Origin: Puffinus mauretanicus
Lineage: Eukaryota; Chordata; Aves; Procellariiformes; Procellariidae
Direction: 5' to 3'
DNA length: 64,000 bases
NCBI GenBank assembly: GCA_023333565.1
Contig: JAJKFH010003229.1
Span: 2,144,001-2,208,000, forward strand
A program made the translations under genes and the position numbers. The notes under the pieces were generated by a model. It saw nothing but the letters and a program-made list of their open reading frames with translations. It was not told the origin of the DNA and made no database searches. Each line of letters starts with the position of its first letter. Position 1 is the stretch's first letter. Shown one piece after another: positions 11,583 through 23,252 of the stretch.

Positions 11583-14500
11583 AATGCTTTATGTTTTAAA
11601 TAGTTCAGTCTGGCAGCATGTCACCAATGTGACAGGTGATATTTGTCCGCAGGAAGAGAAACCACATCTTTCTTAGTGAGCACTGCCACCACTTCATAGA
11701 AGGGTAGCAAGTGTCCTACACTTACATTCCTCAAGGAATAGGTAGGCGACCGATCAGCTTCCTCAGGAAACCAGGGTTCCCCCCATCAGTTTAAGAGCTC
11801 ACCTCAGATGTTCCAGAAGATAAACTTGGCTTGAAGCTACCTTTTCTCATCTCTACATTCCTGAGCAGATTTCAATTCAGGAACACTCAGGCATCGGTTA
11901 AAAATATTCATGTGGACACTACTTAACAGCCTTCTTTATATTTTCAGCTCATGCTGATTTTATTAAATATATCAATACACTGTTCTCTGAGGTCTCAAAG
12001 TCCTCTGGAAGACCCTTCAAAAGTCATGTCCAGCTGAATGCTTAAGGCTGCAAAACATGAGTAGACCTTTAATATTTACTACTACTCCCGCAAGTATTCG
12101 TAACAAAAAAAAAAAAAAAAAGTTCCTGTGTGATTCTTTGGCTCCTGCATTTTCACATTTTCTAAATCTCAAGATACTTCCTTTAGAAGCACCTGAAGAT
12201 CTTTGTGGAGGGCTGCTGCTGTTGCCAACAGCAGGTTTTTAACTGACACAGGAGAAAGGCAAGCAATTCCAAATATGGCAAAATCTGCACATTGTCTGCA
12301 TTCCCTTGAGATGAAGGAATGAACAGGTGTAAGTGGCATTACTAATACAGGGTCATTAAAAGCCAAGACAATCCTAATGTCTATTGCTGAGCTTCTGATG
12401 TGTTTTGAAAAGCTATGAATGGGGAACATTAAAGATCAGTTTTTATGATCTCCCATGGAATGGATCTATGTGGAAATAACTTTTTACACAGTATTTTTTT
12501 AAGACTTTACACAGTACATAGAAGTTACAGAAGAGGAAAGTAAAAAAAGTTATAGGAAACATTTCTCTCAATGAGGCTCCACAGTTGCTGTCTGAGGAAA
12601 GCATAGTTCAGATAACCAACTCATTTGCTTTAATACCATATCCACAAAGAATAACTTATCCAATATTATACATGCATACAGACTCCTGGAAACTGACTTT
12701 GTCCCAAAGACTGTCTATGGCAGAAAGAGATTCTTAATTTTTCCCTTGCAAATTGTATTCAAATAAAATAAATAAATGAAGTGTATTTGAAGGTATGATT
12801 GGGACATTTTCTTATTTTAGATAACAAATTGGGATCAGCAGTTCATAAAGGCTCCCAATCAACCTATTGACATTTTGTAAAACTCTTGTCTTTCAAAATT
12901 AAGTGTGAGATTTTTCAAGGATGAATTCATTGATAAAGTGCTAACACTCAGACACACAAATGTGGGGGAAATTCTGGTTCCACCAAAGTCAACGAATTCC
13001 CATCAAAGGCTATTTATTTCAGGAGGCGAAGGAAATTATTCTTTCTCAGTACATTGTCCCAAACCAGCTAAGCCATAGAATCTCTCAGACCTCAGTGGAA
13101 GAGGAAACCACAACAGTACTGAAAGTGCTGGGCAGCTGCACCACAGCATTCAAGGTAAGAAGCATATGAAAATTGCTACAGGTTGTAGTAAGTTTGCAGC
13201 TTTCATTTCAAGTGCCAATACATTTGGATGAAAAGTCCACCTCTAAAGTGGAATTGTTTTTTCTTGTATATGAATTCCAGATTTCTTGTGATTAAAAAAA
13301 CAATAATCAGGTTGATAAAAAAAAAAAATTGAGAAGTTTAGATTCTGAGAAAACAGAGGATGTTTAGATTTATCAAGAAACCATTTCAAAATACCCTTAT
13401 ATTTTCAAATGCATTTCTCATTAACATATAGCTTTAATACACTATAGTCAAAACGTACAGATTCTGATGCCCTTCAAAAGCAATGATGGTTGTACCATGA
13501 CCACTTAGAATCCATGAAGTATAACTCAGCTTTTCATAAAACTAACAAGTACGGAACTGCTTTGAAAAGGCCTATTATATGAAAAGCCCATGGTGATAAT
13601 CTGCAAACCAAACAAGTCCTGTATGGACTTTGCCAAAATTTCTTAGTAAGAAACACTATAAAGGAAAGAAATTAAGAAGGATATAGTAGACACCATTCAA
13701 CATAAATCATTGTGTTTTGAATGCAAAAATAGTGTTTATTAACAAGAAAAATAAGTGTGTTAAAAGTAACTCTGAGACACCAGAGTAAAGATTTGTAGAT
13801 GACTTTGGAAAACTCATTGGGGTTGACTTCCTGTGTGGTGCACAGGAAATACTGCCTTGCCAAGAAATATTGTCAGCCTACTCAGAAGAGACAGCGGAGA
13901 GCAGTCTGTGTCCAGACTGTAGCTTCTATTCTCAATAACTCCTGTGTAGTTACTTTCCTCCTGAAAAAGTACATGGGTGAAAGTAAACATGGACATTCAT
14001 ATGTTTATTGTTCCAGGTATCTGAAAAGTATTTTAAGATTCGTTTTTCAATTCTTTCCTAGCCCAGCAGACAATTAGTATATGCTGTTTCTGTACCCGTT
14101 TTACATGTAGCCCTTCAAGCAGGGTGCAATTAAATGATTACTCAGTCTTTCTGACTGTGTCACTGGCAATGCCTTCAGCAGTACCCACTTACATTCCCTG
14201 CTCCACTCGGTATTTTATATAACTATATCAAATAGATACATTAGTTACAACCAATGGGTTGGTCTGTTCACCTCTTTTTTTTTTTTTTAATCAGCTTACT
14301 AGAACACCATTAAGAATAAGAAGCACCTTAAGTTAAGACAGAGGGAAACAACTGTGGATGCCAGCTGAAGAAACACCAGGAAAGCTGAACAGAAGTTCTA
14401 GGGGCCGAGGGAAAAAGCTATTCTGTGACTTCCTCCAGTCAGTAAGTAACTGACTTAAGTAACTGAGGTCATTAACTTTCAGTAAGTTACTGAAAAGTAG

Positions 14501-17500
14501 CCTTCCAGTATGCCTCAACACTGGAGGTCTGGAGTGAGTGTTACTTCTCCGTTTCAGCATCTCAGTTGGGTGACCCTAATTGTTAGATTTATGTTGGCGA
14601 AGCATGCCTTCAAAGAATAATAACTAGCCCAAGGAAGTACAGAAAGTGAGAATTAATTAGTGAAATCTCTATGGACAGTGCTACTAAATGAATGAATAGT
14701 GTAATAATGTAACCAGCAGCAAAATGAGAATGGAAGTGCAGGAAAATTGCAGGGCATAAGAAGAAATAATGCCATTAAATAATCCTCCTTTCTCATCCTT
14801 CAAAGTGCCTATATGATGACAAGATTCTTCAGTGTTTGCTATGGATTTCTAAGGAATTGTGATTCCAACTAGCTTGGGTGTTTATCTCCAGCTCTTTGAA
14901 AAACCTAGAAGTGTATGAAATGTCATCTGAAGGTCAGCTGAACACAAGTCAAATAAGTCATGCTCAGTCTTAAATCTCAGCTAGAGTGTAATTTTTCTGA
15001 TTTAAGGCAGAAGCATGCATGAAGCTTGAAAAAATGAATAAATGTAAAATGAAGTCTGTCTTATTCCAGAGAAAAAATGATTTTCTCAGATCAAGATGTG
15101 TCAGTTTTCCTTTAAAACTTGATATATTATTAAATCAATAATTTTCTGCTCATGAGAGTTCATCCAAATTCACTGTCAGAGCATGCAATGTAGGAGGAAA
15201 GCCCAGTAGACTCAAGCTGCTCATCTGAGCAAAAACCTTGGGGTTATGTCTGCTCCATCCTTCACTACTCATTAGGGCAGAGGCCTGAGGGCGAAGAAAA
15301 CCTCTACATCCCACCCAGACCATGTCTGAAAGATGGCCAACCTCGCTGATGAGAGGAGTGGGGGGAAAGGCAAAGAGTATTTCTCTCCACCACTCTTAAG
15401 TCGTGACATAGACCTCTAGGGTCCTCAATGAAAGATTGAAATAGAACAGCAAAGTGTTGTAAAAAAATTTCCATCAGAAATTTATGTATCTGTATCAAAA
15501 GAAATTATCGATGCCTCAATTATTTTTAATCATATGACATTTACAGTACTGTGGAAGAAAAAATTGGGTTGTCTAGAATCATGATTTAAACTATCACTAT
15601 GCACTTTCTTGATTGCAACAAATTTTTCCTTAGTTTCCCCCCCTCCTCAATTTATATGCACTGAGAAATAACTAACTCAAAGTCTTGACTTCACCCAACC
15701 CAGTGTTTCTCTGTTACTGCAGTAGAAACAATGAACAGATGAAAAAAAAATCCTTTTCCCAACAGGTCACTCTCATATTGTACTCCAGAGGGCACCCATG
15801 AATGAATGGCAAATGGCCATTCAGAGAGTTGCCAAATACCATTAATCAATGCACCAATGTGGCAACATTGAGCTTTGTGACAGGCATGATTTAATCTATT
15901 GTTTGGTAATCAACCTCATCTATGGACATTCTGCAATTCTTATAAATCCAAGAAATATTGTTAGTCTTTTGGAGCAGAACAGTATGAGAATGTCTCACTT
16001 TATAATCACAAATTGTTCTTTTCTTCAGTCAAAGAGGTAACCATTTCATGATTATTTGAGAGAACAGATTATGTCAGCTGGACCTAACAGTGCATGCTTT
16101 GTCTCATTGAATACTACTTTCCCCCAACCAACCCTCCCAAACCTCCGTGCAATCTTCATGTTGGAAGTTGCTCACTTGGAGCAATGGATAATAATGTCAT
16201 TCATCCACTGTCTGATTCAGATTTAATAATTAGAATGATTTATCCCCCAATTAAAGGGCAATGTTACTTCCACTGTTTATTGTTCCTGTGATTTACAACC
16301 TAATACCATAAAATACTCAAAGTTAAAAAAAACCAAAACCTTTCTGGTCAGTATGCAATAGTCAGTGGATTACCTCATACTTGACCTTATCTTCTGAATG
16401 AAGACAAATTATCCATTTGACGAAGGAGTGAATCATTTTGTCTGTTTTATAATGTGCACACTCAAAAGTTTTAAAATATTCTAAATTTATATTGAGACTA
16501 GATCTGAGGACGAAACTTTCATTTATAACATTTCAGATTGCAAAGGAGAAAGCTATAAAACTAGATGCTTTCAAAAGCTAGTTCCCAAAGAAAATGGAAA
16601 TATCAGTAGAAAATACCAACACTTGTTCAGAAAATTCAAATGTAGTTATGCACGTGTAAATCAGTAGACCCAATGGAACTGTTCTTTATTGGGAGTTGAG
16701 GTTTAAGTACAGTGCAGTAAATGAAGAGAACTTTGCCTGACGGCAACTTGAGCTAGTGAGGCTGGCTGCTACAGCAAGGTGTTGGTTAGCTCAGGTCAGA
16801 TAATGAACAGTCATGGTGTCATTTACAGACTTGCACTGTAAGTTAAGAAACTTTGCCTCCTGCCTATCATCTTTGCTTGCTTAGTTTGAGTCCCATGCTG
16901 TATGCTTGCAGTTTTTCCATATCTGGGCCCAAAATATTCTGCAAACAGCTAGTTTAATCTGCTAATGTTTTCAGTCCAAATGAGCAAAGCCAGAGAAAAC
17001 GACTTTGCCAAACTGGAAAAAACTCCTCTGTTTATCAATTTTCAGTCTCGTGCCTCAACCATAAAACATCCTGCCAACTCAGTAGTAAAGAAAGTTGGAC
17101 AGGAGGCAGAAAAATGTGACCTATAATTGTACTTTTAGAAATAGGTAATAGTACAAAAATTCTATGTATTTAAACATTGCACTTGGGGTAGTACAAGCTG
17201 TACTTCAGCATATAAAAAGCATTTTTAACATGTGAAATTGATCAGCTTGGAAAATTATTTAGACTGATGTTACTACTTTCATGATTACTTTTCGTATTGC
17301 TCTCCACCTTTTCTCCACTACTTCTTTAGAAAATTTACATCATTATGAAAGGGAATTGGAAACTTCAGCATCTATTCTAATGATACTGCTTAAGATACTA
17401 CTATTTTACTATTACTGTGCCAAATTGCTCTCTTATTAATAATTTCTGTTACCTTAAAGCTGTTTCTTTCTCTTTTCTTATAACTCCAGTTGAGTTTAGT

Positions 17501-17910
17501 CTGTTTCCCTTTTGTGGAACAACAGCTCCTTTCTTTCATATGGAAATCTATTGCTCACAGGTTTCAAAACCGGGCAGTATGAACATCACAGGACTAAGTT
17601 TTTTAAAAAATTACCTGAGAATCTTTACAAAAGATACAATTTCTCTGCACTTTTGCACTTGTACACTCCAGCCCACAACATAGCTTATTTGAACCACATT
17701 GCTTATCAATCCTAAGTAGGCCTACAGGGCATTTCTGTGAAATTCCACTTGTTAAGTCACAATCAGTGGCATGTTTTCTGGGCTGTTTGACAAAACATTG
17801 TAAGTGCTGAAGATTTAAAAGAATATTGGATTATTTATTTATTTGTGTATTTCTGAGAAAGCCTATAGTCTACATTTGCACTGCAGAACAGATGTGCTCC
17901 CTGGTATACC

Positions 17911-18121
17911 CCGAACTCGGGTCCCCAGGCTCACACTGGCCATGTCTGGAGGAGTCGGGGCTGGTGTACGTTCTCCTGAATGCCCCAGAGTTCCTCTGCA
18001 AGGAAGGAGTCACGGTGTGTTTCTACAGGTCTGTCAGTCCAGACGGTTGAGTACGTTTGTGGACTGCAAAGTTCGCTTGTCTTAGTACGCTTTAAAATGG
18101 AATAATTTCTTCAGGGCTTCG
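17911..18121. other. Local CpG-enriched patch
   Basis: Ten CpG dinucleotides can be counted in about 210 bases, while the neighbouring kilobases have very few. Overlapping open frames cross it in two frames (17826-18050 and 17843-18085), but neither product is recognisable. Possible explanations are a relatively recent insertion of unknown type, such as an LTR fragment, or a small regulatory CpG patch. Confidence 0.4.
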
Positions 18122-19543
18122 CAGTTCCACTGAACTATCTTTTTCTTAAATCTGGCCTACCATAATCAGCACTGGGTTTCTGAAGACTGGAAGTAACTGC
18201 AGCGATATTACAAAAAGAAAGGACAAGTGTCACAGATGGAAAGATGCCTTACTTTCATACTCTGAATCCAGGGGACCAATTCATTGCCTAAACATAGGTA
18301 TTAACTCTCTCTTAGATGCTCTGGGATGCCTGAGGCAACCTGGGGCTGCCAGATGCAGCACAGGACCTGCAGAAAATCTCTGCCCTTTGGAGCGGCAGCT
18401 GAGAGCCAGAAGGGATAGATAAGGGCATGAAATGCCTATATTTGGGCAATGAAATCAAGCACGCAGTGCTGGTAGACACTCCATCAGTGTCTAATACAGA
18501 CAGAATAAAAGCCAGGCTTTATGAATCAGACTGTGTCATTAGTGAAGCTATTAGAAAATAGGGGCTGATTTGATCTTTAAAAACAATGTAGGTTGCATGG
18601 GGAGAGGCAAAAAGCCAGAAGAACTCAACTTCTGAAATTCGAAGGAGACAGAAAAAGAGGTAGAAGGGTCATGGGCTTTTTGTTTCTAATTATCTTGATC
18701 TGGTTTTTCTTTTTTAAATAAGCTACGTTGGTTTCAGTGAGACATCCTCTGTGATGAACAATTCTGATTAAAATAAATGAATCAAATTAGCTGTTTACAT
18801 CTGTTGTATCAGAACATAGCAATATCCAGAGTCAATGATGATGAAACCAATGGCAGTACGTGATCAAAGTAAATGACATACGAGGTGAACCTAGCTTTGA
18901 TAAAAAACAAACTGCTTTTATTATTAAAAGAATGCCTGTTGCCCATGTGACCAGCATATCAAGTATTTAGATCTTTCATTCCTTTTAAAACTGTACACAG
19001 TTTTAAACTACTATTCTCATTTGATTGGTGATTTCTGGAAGTCATATAGCTCAGCTGTCCAGTCTATGGTGCATAGACTGCAAATAGACTGCATATGGTG
19101 CAAATATAGATGTTGCATATTACCCCCTATAGGAAACTCTTAATACTAGCTTACTATGTTCACAGCTTACATATGAAAATCTGGAGAGGGGAAAGAAATT
19201 CAATTCCCAACATTTTGTATTGCTGAGATACACATATACAGCTGAAAGTAAATGAACATTTTATCGATCCCCAGACTAGATAATTTTGATGTTTGTCAGA
19301 ATATAACTATCTACATTGGACAGCTACACAATAGGCTGGTTTCAGCCCCAGACAATGTCATGTCTAATAAGACTATGCATCATTTTTCATTCCTGAACTT
19401 CTATGCCTCCAAGGTATTTTATAGCTGCTATTATCTATTTCCTCTTTCTCTTGGCTCAATTTCAAAGGTACAAATCCTTGAATTGGTGTTTAGAAAACAT
19501 TAAAAGCCTAAGCAGAGTATTGGCAATATATAGGGAAAAAATA

Positions 19544-19729
19544 ACAGAATCACAGAACTGCTGAGGTTGAAAAGGACCTCTTGAGATTGACTAGTCCAAC
19601 CCCTGCCTACTCAGGCAGGGTGAGCTACAGCAGGTTGCCCAGGACCATGTTCAGTCTGATTTTCAATATCTTCTTGAATGCAGACTACACAATCTCTCTG
19701 GGCAACCTGTTCCAGTATTATTATTTGAC
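19544..19729 (-). mobile_element. CR1 LINE copy C, 3' part (left of nested insertion)
   Basis: This is the 3' end of an older minus-strand CR1. It starts with the reverse complement of the octamer end (AACAGAATCACAGAACTG) and continues through GGTTGAAAAGGACCTC and GGGCAACCTGTTCCAGTATT, the standard CR1 3' UTR and ORF2 tail. At about 19729 it stops and the plus-strand copy B begins. The alignment resumes at 23277 with CACCCTCACAGTAAAAAA, as predicted by copies D and E, where CCAGT..TTGG/GA is followed directly by TCACCCTCACAG or CTCACACAG. This half therefore belongs to the same insertion as 23277-24690. The exact junction may be off by a few bases. Confidence 0.93.
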
Positions 19730-20330
19730 AAACAAGGATGCAGATGAAGGCCCATCCAGGGGGTTGCCCGAGGTGAGGCAGTCAGCCCCACGCATTCCGG
19801 CTGCCTCTGCTAAGAAAAAAAGGAGGGTAATTGTCATAGGTCATTCCCTTCTGAGGGGAACGGAGGGCCCAATTTGCCGGTCAGACCCATCCCACAGGGA
19901 AGTCTGCTGCCTCCCTGGGGCCCGGGTGAAGGACATGACTAGGAAGCCCCCTAGTCTGGTACGGGCCTCCGATTACTACCCGCTACTGGTTATACAGGCT
20001 GGCAGTGAGGAGGTTGCAGAGAGAAGTCCTGAAGCAATCAAAAGGGACTTCAGGGCGCTGGGGCGACTGGTGGGAGGATCGGGAGCACAGGTAGTGTTTT
20101 CCTCGATCCCTTCAGTGGCAAGGAGGAATACTGAAGGGAACAGGAAAACTCATCAGATCAACACGTGGCTTAGGGGCTGGTGCCTTCGGCAGAATTTTGG
20201 CTTCTTCAACCACGGGGAGGTTTACACAGCACCGGGCCTGCTGGCAACAGATGGAGTTCAGCTGTCTCGCAGGGGGAAAAGGATTCTCGCGTATGAGTTG
20301 ATGGGGCTCATCGAGAGGGCTTTAAACTAG
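19730..20330 (+). pseudogene. CR1 ORF1 fragment, SGNH/esterase-like domain
   Basis: ORF1 of CR1 elements encodes an accessory protein with an SGNH-hydrolase (esterase) domain that is thought to act in the retrotransposition particle. Visible parts are VIVIGHSLLRGTEGPIC (the family expects GDS around the nucleophile serine), REVCCLPGARVKDMTR, SDYYPLLVIQAGSEE, FRALGRLV, GAQVVFSSIPSV, and near the end TDGVQLSRRGKR, where a DG-x-H motif is expected. The serine is kept, but Asp is replaced by His in the GDS box and the catalytic His by Gln. The frame is open to a TAG at 20328-20330. Its N-terminus is lost by 5' truncation, and the frame runs upstream into copy C sequence, giving an accidental fusion from an ATG at 19647. 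Confidence 0.88.
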
Positions 20331-20344
20331 GTTCAAAGGGGGAA

Positions 20345-23187
20345 GTGGATAAAACCAGGCTCACTAGAGAAGAGCCTAGGGGCAGCACACCAATCTCGGG
20401 GGAGAAATTGGCAGCCCAGCTCAAGTGCATCTACGCCAATGCACGCAGCATGGGCGGCAAACAGGAGGAGCTGGAAGCCATTGTGCAGCGGGGTAGCTAT
20501 GACTTAGTCGCCATCACGGAAACGTGGTGGGACGAGTCTCACGATTGGAGTGCTGCAATGGATGGCTATAAGCTCTTCAGAAGGGACAGGTGAGGAAGGA
20601 GAGGCTGAGGGGTAGCCCTGTATGTCAGGGAGTGCTTCGACTATCTAGAGCTCAATGGTAGTGATGATGAGGTCGAGTGCTTGTGGGTAAGGATGAGGGG
20701 GAAGGCCAACAAGGCAGATATCCTGCTGGGAGTCTGTTATAGACCACCTAGCCAGGATGAGGAGGCAGACGAAATATTCTACAAGAGGCTGGCAGAAGTC
20801 TCCCAGTCGCTAGCCCTTGTTCTCGTGGGGGACTTCAACTTTCCGGACGTCTGCTGGAAATACCACATGGTAGAGAGGAAACAGTCGAAGAGGTTCCTGG
20901 AGTGGGTGGAAGATAACTTCCTGACACAGCTGGTAAGTGAGCCCACTAGGGGAGGTGCCTCACTTGAACTGTTGTTCACAAACAGAGAAAGACTGGTGGG
21001 AGATGTGGTGGTCGGAGGCCGGCTTGGGCTTAGCTACCATGAAATGATAGAATACTCAATACTTAATGAAGTAAGGAGGGGGGCCAGCAAAACTGCTACC
21101 ATGGACTTCCGGAGGGCGGACTTTGGCCTACTCAGGACACTGGTCGAGAAGGTTCCTTGGGAGGCAGTCCTGAAGGGCAAAGGGGTCCAGGAAGGCTGGA
21201 CGTTCTTCAAGAAGGAAGTCTTAAAGGCGCAAGAGAGGGCTGTCCCCATGTGCCATAAGAAGAATGGGCGGAGAAGACGACTGGTCTGGCTGAATGGGGA
21301 GCTCTGGCTGGGACTCAGGAAAAAAAGGAGGATTTACCACTTTTGGAAGAAGGGGCAGGCAACTCAGGAAGAGTACAGGGATCTCGTTAGGTTGTGCAGA
21401 GAGGAAATTAGAAAGGCAAAAGCCCAGCTAGAACTCAACCTGGCCACTGTCGTGAGAGACAACAAAAAATGCTTTTACAAGTATATTAATGACAAAAGGA
21501 GAGCCAAGGAGAATCTCCATCCTCTATTGGATGCGGCAGGAACGTTGCCACCAAGGACGAGGATAAGGCTGAGGTAATCAACGCCTTCTTTGCCACAGTC
21601 TTTAATAGTCAGAGCAGTTATCCTCAGGGTACTCGGCCCCCTGAGCTGGAAGACAAGGATGGCGAGCAGGATAAACCCCCCATAATCCAAGAGGAAGAAG
21701 TTAATGACCTGCTATGCCACCTGGACGTTCACAAGTCTATGGGGCCGGATGGGATCCACCGAGGGTACTGAGGGAGCTGGTGGAGGAGCTTGCCAAGCCG
21801 CTCTCCATTATATACCAGCAGTCCTGGTTAACTGGGGAAGTCCCGGACGACTGGAGGCTTGCCAATGTGATGCCCATCTATAAGAAGGGCCGGAAGGAGG
21901 ATCCGGGGAACTACAGGCCTGTCAGTCTGACCTCGGTACTGGGGAAGATTATGGAACGGTTCGTTTTGAGGGTGCTCACGAGCCATGTCCAGGACAACCA
22001 GGGGATCAGGCCCAGCCAGCACGGGTTCATGGAAGGCAGGTCCTGTTTGACCAACCTGATCTCCTTCTATGACCAGGTGACTCACCTAGTGGATGAGGGA
22101 AAGGCTGTGGATGTGGTCTACCTGGACTTCAGTAAAGCCTTTGACACTGTCTCCCACGGCATTCTCCTAGAGAAGCTGGCGGCTCACGGCCTAGACAGGT
22201 ACACTCTTCACTGGGTAAAAAACTGGCTAGACGGCCGGGCCCAGAGAGTTGTGCTGAATGGAGTTAAATCCAGTTGGCGGCCGGTCACGAGCGGTGTTCC
22301 CCAGGGCTCAGTACTCGGGCCGGTCCTGTTCAATATCTTTATCAATGATCTGGATGAGGGGATTGAGTGCTCCCTCAGTAAGTTTACAGATGACACTAAG
22401 CTGGGCGGGAGTGTTGATCTGGTTGAGGGTAGGAAGGTTCTGCAGAGGGACCTGGACAGGCTGGATCGATGGGCTGAGGCCAACTGTACGAAGTTCAACA
22501 AGGCCAAGTGCCGGGTCCTGCACTTTGGTCACAACAACCCCATGCAACGCTACAGGCTTGGGGAAGGGTGGCTGGAAAGCTGCCCGGAGGAAAAGGACCT
22601 GGGGGTGCTGGCTGACAGCCAGCTGAACATGGGCCGGCAGTGTGCCCAGGTTGGCCAAGAAGGCCAATGGCATCCTGGCCTGTATCAGAAATAGTGTGGC
22701 CAGCAGGAGTAGGGAGATGATCGTGCCCCTGTACTCGGCACTGGTGAGGCCACCCCTTGAATCCTGTGTTCAGTTTTGGGCCCCTCACTACAAGAAAGAT
22801 ATTGAGGTGTTGGAGCGTGTCCAAAGAAGGGCAACAAAGCTGGTGAAGGGCCTGGAGCACAAGTCTTATGAGGAGCGGTTGAGGGAAGTGGGGTTGTTTA
22901 GTCTGGAGAAGAGGAGGCTGAGGGGACACCTCATCGTGCTCTACAACTACCTGAAAGGAGGTTGTAGCGAGGTGGGTATTGGTCTCTTCTGCTAAGTAAC
23001 TAGCAATAAGACGAGAGGAAATGGCCTCAAGTTGCGCCAAGGGAGGTTTAGACTGGACATTAGGAGAAATTTCTTTACTGAAAGAGTGGTCAGGCCTTGG
23101 AACAGGCTGCCCAGGGAAGTGGTTGAGTCACCATCCTTGGAAGTATTTAAAAGACATGTAGATGAGGCGCTTAGGGACATGGTGTAG
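20345..23187 (+). pseudogene. CR1 ORF2 (APE endonuclease + reverse transcriptase), broken
   Basis: ORF2 supplies the nicking endonuclease and reverse transcriptase for target-primed insertion. The endonuclease shows NARSM, ITETWWD, GVCYRPP and GDFN (20828-20839), but the SDH-type motif reads SYH (21032-21040). The RT shows YLDFSKAFD (about 22119-22145), SGVPQG (22290-22307) and FTDD where FADD is usual (22383-22394). Breaks are: in-frame TGA at 20591 and 20606; a one-base loss near 21537; another near 21758 (GATCCACCGAGG); a one-base gain near 22651 shared with copy A; and CAA to TAA at 22993. The frame ends LRDMV at TAG 23185-23187. No ATG precedes the first conserved residues; the frame is open from 20297, so the start is uncertain. 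The given start is a GTG. Confidence 0.94.
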
Positions 23188-23252
23188 GGGGCATGGTGGT
23201 GTTGGGTTGATGGTTGGACTCGATGATCTTAGAGGTCTTTTCCAACCTTAAT

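Larger units (their letters stand above)
10237..19543. other. AT-rich non-coding DNA, no gene recognised
   Basis: No recognisable exon was seen. Contents noted include a pyrimidine tract at 11542-11582, a poly-A run near 12104-12121, a cluster of TAAGTWACTGA motifs near 14443-14493, a CpG-enriched patch at 17911-18121 and a 9-bp-stem hairpin at 19060-19080. Open frames such as 12960-13169 and 13799-14077 show no domain features and look like chance. Confidence 0.55.

Noticed and set aside
12960..13169. Possible exon with a GTAAG donor at 13155
   Set aside because: AAGGTAAGAAG looks like a splice donor, but there is no recognisable protein, no clear acceptor pairing and no neighbouring exon. 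Such donors are common by chance.
19581..20330. A 249-codon frame starting at 19581 as a single real gene
   Set aside because: The 19581 codon is TTG, the first 50 or so codons are antisense CR1 copy C, and the rest is truncated CR1 ORF1. It is a junction fusion, not a host gene.
22308..23040. Long minus-strand frames across CR1 copy B (and 3857-4556 across copy A)
   Set aside because: They are antisense shadows of ORF2; the plus-strand translation matches CR1 reverse transcriptase motifs.
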